Below the pieces are notes generated by a model, which saw only the letters and a program-made list of their open reading frames with translations, was not told where the DNA came from and made no database searches. A program made the position numbers and the translations under genes. From contig CP058732.1 in the NCBI GenBank assembly GCA_013414795.1, positions 670,501-734,500 on the forward strand: a stretch of DNA of 64,000 nucleotides, given 5' to 3'. Shown here in pieces: positions 43,457 through 53,002 of this stretch. This DNA comes from Candidatus Kapaibacterium sp. Lineage in GTDB: Bacteria > Bacteroidota > Ignavibacteria > Kapaibacteriales > UBA2268. Within the stretch, counting starts at the first letter, position 1. The number at the start of each line of letters is the position of its first letter.

Positions 43457-45448
43457 TTATGCTTTCATTAAATTGTAATTCAAAGTTTTTTCAATTTGAG
43501 CCTTTTCTTCGGGTGTAACCTCTAAAACCATAACTTCTTTTATTTCTGGAACTTTCATTAGTTCAAGGAGAAAAGCATTCATTTGTTCAAAAGTGTAAAA
43601 AATACAATAAAGATTTCCAGAAAAAGTATCTTTTGTTCCTAATGGAAGACCCATTAAAATGAGAGTAAAGTTAATTTGCAAAGAACTTGCCAGCCCAGTT
43701 ATTTCCGAACCTAATCCGAACTTGTCGACACCTTTTATAAAAATTTTTTTCAAAAGAGAAGATTCTTTTTCCTTCGTCTGCAATTCCTTTAATTTTTCTT
43801 TGATTTTTCTCAATTCGTTAATTGCAACTAAAGAAAAAGGTTTAACATTTCCAAAGTCGTATGTAGGTCGAGAGGCAAATATTAATTCAAAAAAATCTCC
43901 ATCTTGGAGTACATAATTTAAACCCTTGCTAATGGGAGTTGAAGACTGCTGATTTATAATTCTTGCACCTAAGGCGTTCGATGCTTTTTGGGGTGAAATT
44001 TTAAACACAAGGTCCAAGACTGTAAAACCACGCGGAACAAAGTATCTAGTTCTTGATATATTGTCTTCGACGGTGATATATGAAGATGGATAAATCTTCT
44101 TTGCATATTCAATAAGCATTTGCATTTTATTGGGTACATTCTGTTTATAAAGATATTCAATAAGTTCTATGAATGCAGAGTATTCTTTATCTTCAAATTT
44201 TCGATAAACGGAACTTTGTAATATAACTTTTTCTAAATCAATAATTTTGACATCTGCTGGCATTAAATTATACATAACTTCGAATGATTCAAAGTTGCTA
44301 AGGAAGAATTTGCGATAGCCCAATTCCACATCTTGAATAATTTCGGTTGGCGGTTCTTGTTCCATTATCAGTGGAATGTCCTCTCCAAGCACTGGAAAAG
44401 TGCTCTTCAATTTTTTATCCAACTTAGTGATTTTGTCCTTAATATCACCGGCGTTGGATGGAATATTTATCACCCAATAGTAATGTTGATAATACGAAGG
44501 GGGTTCGCTTTTTATGTCATTTTTTATTCCAGCAACAGCCTGCCAAAGTTCGGATAATGTTTTGTGGGCAACGGTAAGTGTAAATTCGGATGAGATAGAA
44601 TTAGCAATCTTGAATAAATTCTCTTCAAGATCGTACTTTCGAGCAATTCTCAAAAACCTTTCTTGTAGTTGACTGTGGATAAACCTCAATTTGGAATATA
44701 TTTTTTCGGCGGTATCTGGGTCCTCTGCAATTGTATGGAAAAGACACAAATCCCGAAGTTCTTTCGCTACCTCTTCGTATCCAAAAACTTTAATCAAAGG
44801 GACGAAAATGTTAATGGTTTGATTTGCAATCTCTTTGCGTCGATTTGGATTTTTTATACCATACAAGGTAAGTATATTGTGAAATCTATCAGCAAATTTT
44901 ACAAGGAAAATTTTGGGATTTTTCAAACCATAAGTAAAAACTTTTTGAATTGTTGCAAGTTCTTGGCTTTCATACTCAAATTCGCGGTCCAACTTGACAT
45001 CTAATGTTTTTTCTAAATCGGAGGTATCGGTGATTTTTGTTACTCCATTAACAATTTCAGCAACTTTCGAGTTAAACAATAATTCCAAATCATCAAGCGT
45101 TATCTTCTCTTTTTTATCTTCTACACTATCGTGCAAAAGAGCCGAAACGATAGTATCCGTGTCGGAAATCTTGAATTTAGTCAGCAAAATGTGAGCAGTT
45201 TCGAGAAAGTGGGTGTAGAACATTGTTCCGTCGCCACGACGGTCTTCTTTGAACAAGTCATATACTAAATCCAAAGCCTTTTCAACAATTGGCAAATCGA
45301 CTTCGGCACCTTTTTCCTTGAACAATTTCAAAAATTTGGGTTTATCTTCTGCATAATTGCCAGAATAATTTGGTTTAAACTTAATATTTATAATTCTTTG
45401 TGGAAGAATACCTTGTGGTTTTTTCGTTTCCTTTTCTTCTTGTTCCAT
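43457..45448 (-). CDS. RelA/SpoT-like protein with intact HD domain and degenerate synthetase region
   Basis: A 663-residue protein. The N-terminal HD domain keeps the (p)ppGpp hydrolase residues: the first His in FYTHFLETAHIL, HDSVED in ALLHDSVEDKK, NGVTKI, and KFADRFHNILTLYG. The synthetase region (about residues 300-420) lacks the family landmarks, including the YQSLHT and GVAAHW segments, so synthesis is unlikely. A TGS-like domain follows (RYFVPRGFTVLDLVFKIS, then YVLQDGDFFELI), and a C-terminal region resembles an ACT domain. I chose the ATG at 45448 with an AAGGAAA site. It is upstream of flgB on the same strand. Confidence 0.82.
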   Translation of the reverse strand: MEQEEKETKKPQGILPQRIINIKFKPNYSGNYAEDKPKFLKLFKEKGAEVDLPIVEKALDLVYDLFKEDRRGDGTMFYTHFLETAHILLTKFKISDTDTIVSALLHDSVEDKKEKITLDDLELLFNSKVAEIVNGVTKITDTSDLEKTLDVKLDREFEYESQELATIQKVFTYGLKNPKIFLVKFADRFHNILTLYGIKNPNRRKEIANQTINIFVPLIKVFGYEEVAKELRDLCLFHTIAEDPDTAEKIYSKLRFIHSQLQERFLRIARKYDLEENLFKIANSISSEFTLTVAHKTLSELWQAVAGIKNDIKSEPPSYYQHYYWVINIPSNAGDIKDKITKLDKKLKSTFPVLGEDIPLIMEQEPPTEIIQDVELGYRKFFLSNFESFEVMYNLMPADVKIIDLEKVILQSSVYRKFEDKEYSAFIELIEYLYKQNVPNKMQMLIEYAKKIYPSSYITVEDNISRTRYFVPRGFTVLDLVFKISPQKASNALGARIINQQSSTPISKGLNYVLQDGDFFELIFASRPTYDFGNVKPFSLVAINELRKIKEKLKELQTKEKESSLLKKIFIKGVDKFGLGSEITGLASSLQINFTLILMGLPLGTKDTFSGNLYCIFYTFEQMNAFLLELMKVPEIKEVMVLEVTPEEKAQIEKTLNYNLMKA

Positions 45449-45596
45449 AAATTTCCTTAAAATAAAATAAAAATTAAAAATTCCTTTACAAAGTACAAAA
45501 CACAAAAGAAAAATTAATCATTATTTTTAAGATTGAAAAGAGGTGAAAGCCAAGAATAAATCATCTTTTGCTATAATTTAATACTATGTGAATTGT

Positions 45597-46652
45597 TTAC
45601 TCTTCGAATAGAAGTTTTACTTCTTCTGGGGTCAATTCACGAGCATAAATTCTTAAATCGTCCAATTTACCACTGAAGTGTGAATTTGTAACGTCTATTC
45701 TGCTTCCAATTCTAAGCCCATAGACCGACGAGATTTGAGGAGTAAAAGTCGCTTGTTCCCTGTCTAATACGCCATTAATGTAAATTCTTGTTGCTCCTTT
45801 TTGACTGTTATGAGTAACTACAACGTGTGTCCATTGGTTTGTCTTAATTGGTTCATTCGAATAAGCATAATTATAATTCTCTGGGGCGCCAAAGTTATTG
45901 GGATTAACTACTTTGTAGAGCAAAACACAAAGAGTTCCATCTTGCCGAATCGAAATAGCATAGGTAGTATATCCAGGTCCCCAGTGTCCCCACCTACTAA
46001 TAATGTCAATATAGCCAGCTGCATCTGGCAATCCATAACCTTGATTAGGATTAACCCAAAATGAATAAGAAAAACTTGAGGGGTTCAATAAGTTATTAAA
46101 TGGGATATTGACATAACTTACATTGCTACCATAAAATTCAATAGCAGAATTTTGATTGCCCTTCCTATCCTCGACAAATTTTATATAACTAATCACTCCA
46201 TCAAGATGATTATCTGAATAATCCTTAACATTATTGTCAAACTTATAATATGCGATTAATCCTTCCTTTAGAATAATAGTATCATTTTCATTTGGATTAC
46301 CAGTTGTGTCTGGTGCGCTACCAGAAATTTTTTGCAAAAGAATGTCCGCTGTTGTTATAGTGCTTGAAAATACTTTCACTCCAACTTCTTTTGTGAAATA
46401 GCCATTTTTCTCGGCTCGAATTTTGTATTCGCCAGCCGGTACGTTTGAAATTAAAAAAAACCCATTGGTGTCTGTTATTTGAACAGAAGTTGGAGGTAAC
46501 GTCGAAATTTGCACCCACCCCAATGGCTGGTAAGTTCGGCTATCGTAAACTTTACCACGAATTGAACCATTTTGGTTTTCGACGCAGTTATTCTCCTTGC
46601 AAGAATAAAGAATTACGAAGAAGAAGAGGAATAATAAAATTTTTGTTTTCAT
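45597..46652 (-). CDS. Lipoprotein with carboxypeptidase-regulatory-like and LamG-type domains
   Basis: A 351-residue exported lipoprotein. The signal peptide ends in a lipobox (ILYSC-K). A carboxypeptidase-regulatory-like beta domain follows at about residues 28-110 (SIRGKVYDSRTYQPLGWVQI, FLISNVPAGEYKIRAEKNGY). A LamG/concanavalin-like domain covers about 128-345 (GLIAYYKFDNNVKDYSDNHLDG, FSYSFWVNPN, ATRIYINGVLDREQA, ARELTPEEVKLLFEE). It probably binds glycans at the outer surface; the target is unknown. It stands alone upstream of the RelA/SpoT-like gene. Confidence 0.88.
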   Translation of the reverse strand: MKTKILLFLFFFVILYSCKENNCVENQNGSIRGKVYDSRTYQPLGWVQISTLPPTSVQITDTNGFFLISNVPAGEYKIRAEKNGYFTKEVGVKVFSSTITTADILLQKISGSAPDTTGNPNENDTIILKEGLIAYYKFDNNVKDYSDNHLDGVISYIKFVEDRKGNQNSAIEFYGSNVSYVNIPFNNLLNPSSFSYSFWVNPNQGYGLPDAAGYIDIISRWGHWGPGYTTYAISIRQDGTLCVLLYKVVNPNNFGAPENYNYAYSNEPIKTNQWTHVVVTHNSQKGATRIYINGVLDREQATFTPQISSVYGLRIGSRIDVTNSHFSGKLDDLRIYARELTPEEVKLLFEE

Positions 46653-46917
46653 TATCTATCCTTAAACAAAACTGGAAAAAATTCATAGTAAAAAATTTTT
46701 CCCTAAATACCCAAAATTTTGAACGTTTAGACAAAAAACATATTTTGTTTCGTGTTCATTAGAAATCAAAAATAATTTCGTTTGCTGTGAGTTTATTTGT
46801 TCTTTATTTATAATTTCAAACATAATGCAAGTAAGACTTATTGCAGATTTAATTTATTAATTGTATATTTCCAATAGTTTGATTAATTTTGTAACTCTTT
46901 TTTTATGAAAAAGTAAA

Positions 46918-47457
46918 ATGTTGAAAATTTTAGTTAAAGGAATAAAGGACGGGGAGTATGATGTGGACATCTCCTCGCCAGTTGAAGAAATCGAGGGTTT
47001 CTTCCCCGAATTTTTCGGCGAGGTTCGTTTCCGTGGCAAATTGCGTATTGTCGGAAAAAGATACACTGTCGAAGGTGTTGCTGAATGCGAAGCCCATTTA
47101 ATTTGCGATTTGTCCCTTGAAGAATACACAGAAACAATAAGCGTCCAAATATCTTCTTCTTTCTATGCAAACAATGAACTTTATTACGCCACAAAAAATA
47201 TTAGCGAGGAATTGCGGGAAACCGAAGAACATATTATCCACGAAGACGACAAGTTCATCGACATATCCGAGGATGTCCGACAAGAACTTGCAATCCATTT
47301 ACCAATGAAGCGAATTGCCCCCCAGTATCGTGGCAAAAGTTTCGAAGAGATTTATCCCCAGTATTCAGCCGATACGCCACCAAAAAAAAGCAAAGGCAAA
47401 ACTGACGAAGAAATTGATGAACGTTGGAATGCTTTGAAAAAATTGAAGTTTAATTAA
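46918..47457 (+). CDS. YceD/DUF177 family protein
   Basis: A 179-residue cytosolic protein of the DUF177 (YceD) family, which lies before rpmF in most bacteria and has been linked with 23S rRNA processing in plants and bacteria. The middle has the VEGVAECEAHLICDLSLEEYTETI block, where two Cys positions are kept. The C-terminal half has IDISEDVRQELAIHLPMKRIAPQYRG. The CxxC zinc pair common in this family's C-terminus is not seen. It heads the fatty-acid operon and lies 18 bases before rpmF. Confidence 0.85.
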   Translation: MLKILVKGIKDGEYDVDISSPVEEIEGFFPEFFGEVRFRGKLRIVGKRYTVEGVAECEAHLICDLSLEEYTETISVQISSSFYANNELYYATKNISEELRETEEHIIHEDDKFIDISEDVRQELAIHLPMKRIAPQYRGKSFEEIYPQYSADTPPKKSKGKTDEEIDERWNALKKLKFN

Positions 47458-47475
47458 TATAATAAGGAGGTTACA

Positions 47476-47652
47476 ATGCCAAATCCCAAAAGAAGAATGT
47501 CGAGTTTGCGCCGTGATAAAAGACGCGCACATTACAAACCTACTGCACGAACCACATCGATTTGCCCACAGTGTGGCGCTGCCAAACTGCCCCATAGGGC
47601 TTGTCCAGAATGTGGTTATTACAACGGAAGAAAGATAATTTCGAAGGTATAA
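47476..47652 (+). CDS. rpmF: Ribosomal protein bL32
   Basis: A 58-residue protein, too short for a simple length filter. It starts MPNPKRRMSSLRRDKRRAH, the L32 N-terminus, and has two CxxC pairs, CPQCGAAKLPHRACPECGYY, that bind zinc. An AAGGAGG site is six bases before the ATG. It lies between yceD and plsX, the standard place for rpmF, which ties ribosome synthesis to membrane lipid synthesis. Confidence 0.97.
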   Translation: MPNPKRRMSSLRRDKRRAHYKPTARTTSICPQCGAAKLPHRACPECGYYNGRKIISKV

Positions 47653-47685
47653 TTTTTTATTTTTGTTTTTTTATTAAGGAAGATA

Positions 47686-48732
47686 ATGGAATTCCTTAAG
47701 AAGAAGTTCTATCGAATTGCATTAGATGCAATGGGAGGCGATTTTGCCCCTCTAAACGAAGTGCAAGGTGCAATCCTTGCCTATCAAAATCGCGAACCTT
47801 TCTCCGACTTTGAAATTGTTCTCGTTGGGGACGAGGAAAAAATAAAAGACGCTATAAAAAATTATAACCCGAAAGATTTCAAATATTCTATTGTCCACGC
47901 AGAAGATATCGTAACAATGCACGACGACCCCACTGCAGCAGTTAAAAAGAAAAAGAATTCCTCCTTGTACAAAGGAATAAAGTTGCTTTCAGAAAATTAC
48001 GTTGACGCCTTTGTTTCCGCTGGGAACACGGGCGCAGTTCTATCGACAGCAACAATACTTTTGGGAAGAATTGAAGGGGTTAGTCGGCCAACTATTGGGT
48101 CCTTTTTCCCTTCTGTTGCAAAATTGCCAACATTGTTGGTTGATGTTGGCGCCAATATTGATGCCAAGCCTAAATATCTCTATGAATTTGGGTTAATGGG
48201 CTCGATTTACTACCGTAGTATGTTCGGCGTTGAAAATCCACGCGTGGGGCTACTCAACATTGGAGAAGAAGAAACAAAAGGCTCTGAACTTTTGCTTAAT
48301 ACTTACAAAATAATGAAAGAATCCTCATTGAACTTCATTGGAAATGTCGAAGGAAGGGACGTTTTGCTTGGTACAGCCGAAGTTGTTGTTTGCGATGGAT
48401 TAGTAGGAAATATTGTTTTGAAGTTTGCCGAAAGCGTTTTGGGACTTTTCAAAACCAAAGTTCGTAACTATGCTAAAAAAAGTGTTATAAATGCGCTTAA
48501 AGTTCTTCTGCTAAAACCCGCATTGAGAAATATATTGAAAGATATGGACTATCAGCAATATGGTGGAGTGCCTTTGTTAGGTGTCAATGGTGTAGTAATA
48601 ATTGGACACGGAAAATCCACTCCTATTGCAATTCAAAATATGATTTACACAGCACTAGAAATGTCGAAAAAAGAAATAAACAAGAAAATCGAAAGAGCAT
48701 TGAACCCAAATTATTTTGAAAAACAAAACTGA
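47686..48732 (+). CDS. plsX: Phosphate acyltransferase PlsX
   Basis: A 348-residue enzyme that makes acyl-phosphate from acyl-ACP for phospholipid synthesis. It has the N-terminal IALDAMGGDFAP motif, FVSAGNTGAVLSTATILLGRI, LLVDVGANIDAKP and the C-terminal GVNGVVIIGHGKS block, all family features. It is third in the operon. The fabH ATG lies seven bases after its stop. Confidence 0.96.
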   Translation: MEFLKKKFYRIALDAMGGDFAPLNEVQGAILAYQNREPFSDFEIVLVGDEEKIKDAIKNYNPKDFKYSIVHAEDIVTMHDDPTAAVKKKKNSSLYKGIKLLSENYVDAFVSAGNTGAVLSTATILLGRIEGVSRPTIGSFFPSVAKLPTLLVDVGANIDAKPKYLYEFGLMGSIYYRSMFGVENPRVGLLNIGEEETKGSELLLNTYKIMKESSLNFIGNVEGRDVLLGTAEVVVCDGLVGNIVLKFAESVLGLFKTKVRNYAKKSVINALKVLLLKPALRNILKDMDYQQYGGVPLLGVNGVVIIGHGKSTPIAIQNMIYTALEMSKKEINKKIERALNPNYFEKQN

Positions 48733-48739
48733 AAGGAAT

Positions 48740-49723
48740 ATGCCGGCAACAATCACTTCTATTGCCCATTATTTCCCGCCCGATGTGTATACTAATGAAT
48801 ATTTCGAGCAATACCTCGATACATCGGACGAGTGGATAACAGAAAGAACTGGAATCAAAGAACGCAGATTCCTTAAAGAAGGCGCAACTTCGGATTTGAT
48901 CGTGCCCGCCGCAAAACTCTGTCTCGAGCGACGAGGAATGAAACCAGAAGATGTCGATTGTATCATTGTCGCAACAGTAACCCCAGACCATATGTTCCCC
49001 GCAACTGCTTGCGTTGTCCAAAACAAGTTAGGAATACCAAATGCTTGGGGTTTCGACCTTTCTGCTGCCTGTTCGGGATTTTTATTTGCTTTGGTAACAG
49101 CAGCCAAAATAGTCGAATCTGGCGGGGCTCGGAATGTTCTGCTTTGCGGAGCAGACAAAATGAGCGCAATTGTTGATTTCGAAGACAGAGCCCAGGCAGT
49201 TCTGTTCGGCGACGGCGCTGGGGTTGCACTTATTGAAAAATCCGACGACCCAAACCTTGGAATTCTCGACCACATTCTCTACATCGACGGCGAAGGCGGA
49301 AAGTATCTTTACCAAGCAGCTGGTGGAAGCGCCAAACCCGCTTCTATTGAAACAGTAAAAAATCGAGAACATTACATCCACCAAGAAGGTCAAGCAGTTT
49401 TCAAAGCCGCTGTTAAAGGAATGGCTGATGTTTCTGTCGAAATTATGGAAAAGAACAATTTAACCAAAGACGATATCGCATACCTGGTTCCACACCAAGC
49501 AAATCTTCGAATAATTACTGCAACAGCCCAAAGAATGGGAATATCGATGGACAAGGTTATGGTCAACATCGACAAATATGCAAATACGACCGCTGCGACC
49601 ATTCCCTCTTGTTTATCTCAATGGTGGGAAGCAGGAAAATTGAAAAAGGGAGACAATCTAATTCTTGCCAGTTTTGGGGCTGGCTTCACTTGGGGCGCTG
49701 TTTATATGAAATGGAGTATGTGA
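48740..49723 (+). CDS. fabH: 3-oxoacyl-ACP synthase III (FabH)
   Basis: A 327-residue condensing enzyme that starts fatty-acid chains from acyl-CoA and malonyl-ACP. The catalytic triad is visible: Cys in DLSAACSGFLFAL, His in LVPHQANLRII and Asn in DKYANTTAATI. An AAGGAAT site precedes the ATG at 48740; an in-frame upstream start would overlap plsX and is less likely. Length is normal. Confidence 0.97.
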   Translation: MPATITSIAHYFPPDVYTNEYFEQYLDTSDEWITERTGIKERRFLKEGATSDLIVPAAKLCLERRGMKPEDVDCIIVATVTPDHMFPATACVVQNKLGIPNAWGFDLSAACSGFLFALVTAAKIVESGGARNVLLCGADKMSAIVDFEDRAQAVLFGDGAGVALIEKSDDPNLGILDHILYIDGEGGKYLYQAAGGSAKPASIETVKNREHYIHQEGQAVFKAAVKGMADVSVEIMEKNNLTKDDIAYLVPHQANLRIITATAQRMGISMDKVMVNIDKYANTTAATIPSCLSQWWEAGKLKKGDNLILASFGAGFTWGAVYMKWSM

Positions 49724-49724
49724 T

Positions 49725-50660
49725 ATGAAAACTGCTTTGCTTGCACCAGGACAAGGTTCCCAATACGTTGGTATGATACGAGACTTGTATGAAGAGTTCC
49801 CAATAGTTAGAAAACTTGTTGAAGAAGCAGATAAAATCCTGAACTACAAACTCAGCGAAATTTGCTTCAACGGACCCTTAGATGAATTGAAAAAAACCCG
49901 ATATACCCAACCAGCATTATTTTTACATTCTGCTTGCATCTTCGAATTAATTAAAAATGAAATTGATTTTCATTGCACCGCTGGGCATTCGGTTGGAGAA
50001 TATGCTGCATTGTATTTTGCTGGTGTACTAACTTTTGAGGATTCTCTTCGACTTGTTCAATTGCGTGGGGATTTAATGTTCCGTGCTGGTGAATTTGCCC
50101 CTGGCACTATGTTCGCCGTAATTGGGGCAGAAGACCGAGCAGTCGAAGAAGTTTGCGAGCAACTGACTAAAGACGGAAACGGAAATGTAGTAGTTCCAGC
50201 AAATTACAATTGCCCGGGACAACTTGTAGTTTCTGGTTCTGCCGAATATCTTCGGGCAAATGTAGAGGCATTCAAAAAGATTGGAGCAAAAATTGTAAAA
50301 GAATTGGTTGTAAGCGGTGCCTTCCATTCGCCATTGATGGAACCCGCCAGAGAAGAATTGGGCAAAGCAATTGAAAACACCAAATTTGAAAAAGCGAAAG
50401 TTCCAGTTTATTTAAATGTCTCTGGGAAACCAGAAACTGATGCCCAGACAATAAAGAATGCTTTAATTCAACAATTGACATCGCCAGTTAAATGGACACA
50501 AAGCGTATTGAATATGTATAGCGATGGGGTTAGAAAATTCATTGAAGTGGGCGCTGGAAATGTTCTTCAAGGTTTGGTTAAAAGAACTGTAACAGATTGT
50601 GAAATAATGAGCTTAGACAAAGCCGAAGATGTCAAAAAATTTGTTCAAAGTTTGAAATAA
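49725..50660 (+). CDS. fabD: Malonyl-CoA:ACP transacylase (FabD)
   Basis: A 311-residue transferase that loads malonyl onto ACP. The nucleophile is in GHSVGEYAALYFAG (Ser), with the QGSQYVGM oxyanion loop at residues 10-17 and the catalytic His in VSGAFHSPLMEPA. One base separates it from fabH. The gap to fabG is 37 bases. Confidence 0.96.
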   Translation: MKTALLAPGQGSQYVGMIRDLYEEFPIVRKLVEEADKILNYKLSEICFNGPLDELKKTRYTQPALFLHSACIFELIKNEIDFHCTAGHSVGEYAALYFAGVLTFEDSLRLVQLRGDLMFRAGEFAPGTMFAVIGAEDRAVEEVCEQLTKDGNGNVVVPANYNCPGQLVVSGSAEYLRANVEAFKKIGAKIVKELVVSGAFHSPLMEPAREELGKAIENTKFEKAKVPVYLNVSGKPETDAQTIKNALIQQLTSPVKWTQSVLNMYSDGVRKFIEVGAGNVLQGLVKRTVTDCEIMSLDKAEDVKKFVQSLK

Positions 50661-50697
50661 AATAAAAAAAACTTAAATTTGTATTTTTAAAAAATTT

Positions 50698-51441
50698 ATG
50701 GATAGATTTAAAGAAAAAGTAGTAGTCGTAACTGGTGGCTGTCGAGGAATAGGGAAAGCAATAGTTGAAAAATTCCTCGAAGAAGGTGCGTTTGTCTATG
50801 CTTGGGATTTCAAAATTCCAGAGGAAAACGAACCATTCATCGAAGACGACAGTTTGAAACAACGAGTTCGAATTATTCAAGTTGACGTTTCCTCGGCGGA
50901 ATCTGTTGAGAACGCGGCACAAAAGGTTTTAGACGAAAGCGGAAAAGTGGATATTCTTGTCAATAATGCTGGGATAACCCGGGACAATTTGCTTTTGCGA
51001 ATGAGCGAAAATGAATGGGATTCCGTTTTGAATACAAATTTGAAGGGCTCGTTTTTGTGCACAAAGGCGCTCGTCCGTTCTATGATGAACCAGAGGTGGG
51101 GAAGGATAATTAACATCAGTTCAATCGTTGGTGAAATTGGGAATGCTGGACAAGCGAATTACTCGGCTTCAAAGGCTGGCTTAATTGGTTTCACCAAATC
51201 TCTTGCGAAAGAACTTGCTTCGCGAAATATACTTGTCAATGCAATCGCTCCGGGATACGTAAGAACTGCTATGACAGATAAATTAACCCCTGAGCAAAAG
51301 GAAATGTTTTTGAAAAATATACCATTGCGCCGCGAAGCGGAACCCGAAGACATTGCAAAAGTTGTTCTATTCTTGGCTTCCGATGATGCCAGTTACATCA
51401 CTGGTCAAGTAATAAATGTTGATGGTGGTTTAGTAATGTAA
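50698..51441 (+). CDS. fabG: 3-oxoacyl-ACP reductase (FabG)
   Basis: A 247-residue short-chain dehydrogenase that uses NADPH to reduce beta-ketoacyl-ACP. The cofactor loop is VVTGGCRGIGKAIVEKF. The active-site Ser lies in IINISSIVGEIGNAGQANYSASKAGLIGF, which also gives Tyr and Lys. The RILVNAIAPGYVRTAMTD loop is typical of FabG. It is in the fab operon between fabD and acpP. Confidence 0.96.
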   Translation: MDRFKEKVVVVTGGCRGIGKAIVEKFLEEGAFVYAWDFKIPEENEPFIEDDSLKQRVRIIQVDVSSAESVENAAQKVLDESGKVDILVNNAGITRDNLLLRMSENEWDSVLNTNLKGSFLCTKALVRSMMNQRWGRIINISSIVGEIGNAGQANYSASKAGLIGFTKSLAKELASRNILVNAIAPGYVRTAMTDKLTPEQKEMFLKNIPLRREAEPEDIAKVVLFLASDDASYITGQVINVDGGLVM

Positions 51442-51480
51442 AATTATTTTGTTTGTTTAACAAATTCAATAGGAGATTTT

Positions 51481-51720
51481 ATGGCAGACATTAAGCAAAA
51501 AGTAACGGAAATTGTTGTTCGCAAACTTGGCGTTGAGGAATCACAAGTTACTGAAAGCGCCAATTTCATTAAGGACCTTGGTGCCGATTCTCTCGACACT
51601 GTTGAATTAATTATGGAATTCGAAAAAGAATTTAACATTACAATTGAAGATTCCGAAGCCGAAAAAATTCAAACAGTTGGCGACGTAATCAATTTCTTGA
51701 AAGAAAAAGTTGGCGAGTAA
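51481..51720 (+). CDS. acpP: Acyl carrier protein
   Basis: A 79-residue acidic four-helix protein. The phosphopantetheine attachment serine lies in [16 protein letters not shown], the standard ACP motif. A GGAG site is about seven bases before the ATG. It carries the growing chain for all fab enzymes in this operon. Confidence 0.98.
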   Translation: MADIKQKVTEIVVRKLGVEESQVTESANFIKDLGADSLDTVELIMEFEKEFNITIEDSEAEKIQTVGDVINFLKEKVGE

Positions 51721-51742
51721 TCTTTAACAAATAGTAATTTCT

Positions 51743-53002
51743 ATGGCAAACTATAATTTCCCAAGGGTGGTTGTTACTGGAATTGGTGTAGTCACTCCGA
51801 TTGGTAATACCGTCGAGGAAATGTGGAAAGCACTCCTCGACGGAGTAAGCGGAGCGGATTACATCACCCGTTTCGACACCACCTATTACGAAACAAAATT
51901 CGCTTGCGAAGTCAAAAACTTCGACCCACTGCTCTATTTGAACCGCAAAGAAGTTCAGCGAATGGACTTGTTTACCCATTTTGCAATTGCTGCGGCAACC
52001 CAGGCGTTGAACGATTCTGGATTGAATCTTGACAAAGTCGATAAAGAACGGGTCGGTGTAGTCTTTGGCTCTGGTATTGGCGGTATGTGGACATACCACC
52101 AGCAGCAAGAACTTGTCTACCAGAACGAAGGGCGACCAGATAGAATTTCCCCATTTTTTATTCCAATGATGATTTCGGATATCGCCGCTGGGCATATTGC
52201 AATTCGTTGGGGATTTAAAGGACCAAATTACGCAACAACATCTGCGTGTGCAACATCATCACACGCACTTGCCGATGCACTTATGCTGATTCAAAGGGGC
52301 GACGCAGACATTATGGTTGTTGGCGGTTCAGAGGCGGCAATTTGTCCTATGGGCGTCGGCGGATTCAATGCTATGAAAGCCTTGTCAACACGGAACGACG
52401 ACCCGAAAACTGCCTCGCGTCCTTTCGACAAAGACCGTGACGGTTTCGTTATGGGCGAAGGTGCTGGTGTTTTAATCCTTGAAAAACTTGAAAATGCTTT
52501 GGACCGAGGAGCAAAAATATATGCGGAATTTGCTGGCTTTGGTTTGACCGACGACGCATTTCATATTACCCAACCAGCCCCCAAAGGCGAGGGCGCCTAC
52601 CGCTCGATGAAACTGGCTCTGGAGGACGCTAAACTTTCCCCACAAGATATTGACTACATCAATGCCCACGGTACATCCACTCCGTTCAATGACAAAAACG
52701 AAACCGAAGCAATCAAATCGCTTTTTGGCGACTATGCATATAAAATCAACATAAGTTCAACCAAATCTGAACACGGGCATTTGCTTGGTGCTGCTGGTGC
52801 AGTCGAAGCAGTTATCACAGTTCTCGCTATTAAGAATGGAATTATTCCACCAACTATAAATTACTTCACACCAGACCCAGAATGCGACTTGAATTACACT
52901 CCAAATAAGCCAGTGGAGAGAAAGATTCGAGCCGCTTTAAGTAATACGTTTGGATTTGGTGGACACAACGCAACATTAGCATTTAAAGCATTTGAAGATT
53001 AA
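51743..53002 (+). CDS. fabF: 3-oxoacyl-ACP synthase II (FabF)
   Basis: A 419-residue elongating condensing enzyme. Catalytic residues are visible: Cys in TTSACATSSHALADAL, His in INAHGTSTPFNDKNET and His in SSTKSEHGHLLGAAGAVE. It starts with the NYNFPRVVVTGIGVVTPIGNT motif. It overlaps the beginning of rnc by about ten bases if rnc uses its TTG start. Confidence 0.97.
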   Translation: MANYNFPRVVVTGIGVVTPIGNTVEEMWKALLDGVSGADYITRFDTTYYETKFACEVKNFDPLLYLNRKEVQRMDLFTHFAIAAATQALNDSGLNLDKVDKERVGVVFGSGIGGMWTYHQQQELVYQNEGRPDRISPFFIPMMISDIAAGHIAIRWGFKGPNYATTSACATSSHALADALMLIQRGDADIMVVGGSEAAICPMGVGGFNAMKALSTRNDDPKTASRPFDKDRDGFVMGEGAGVLILEKLENALDRGAKIYAEFAGFGLTDDAFHITQPAPKGEGAYRSMKLALEDAKLSPQDIDYINAHGTSTPFNDKNETEAIKSLFGDYAYKINISSTKSEHGHLLGAAGAVEAVITVLAIKNGIIPPTINYFTPDPECDLNYTPNKPVERKIRAALSNTFGFGGHNATLAFKAFED

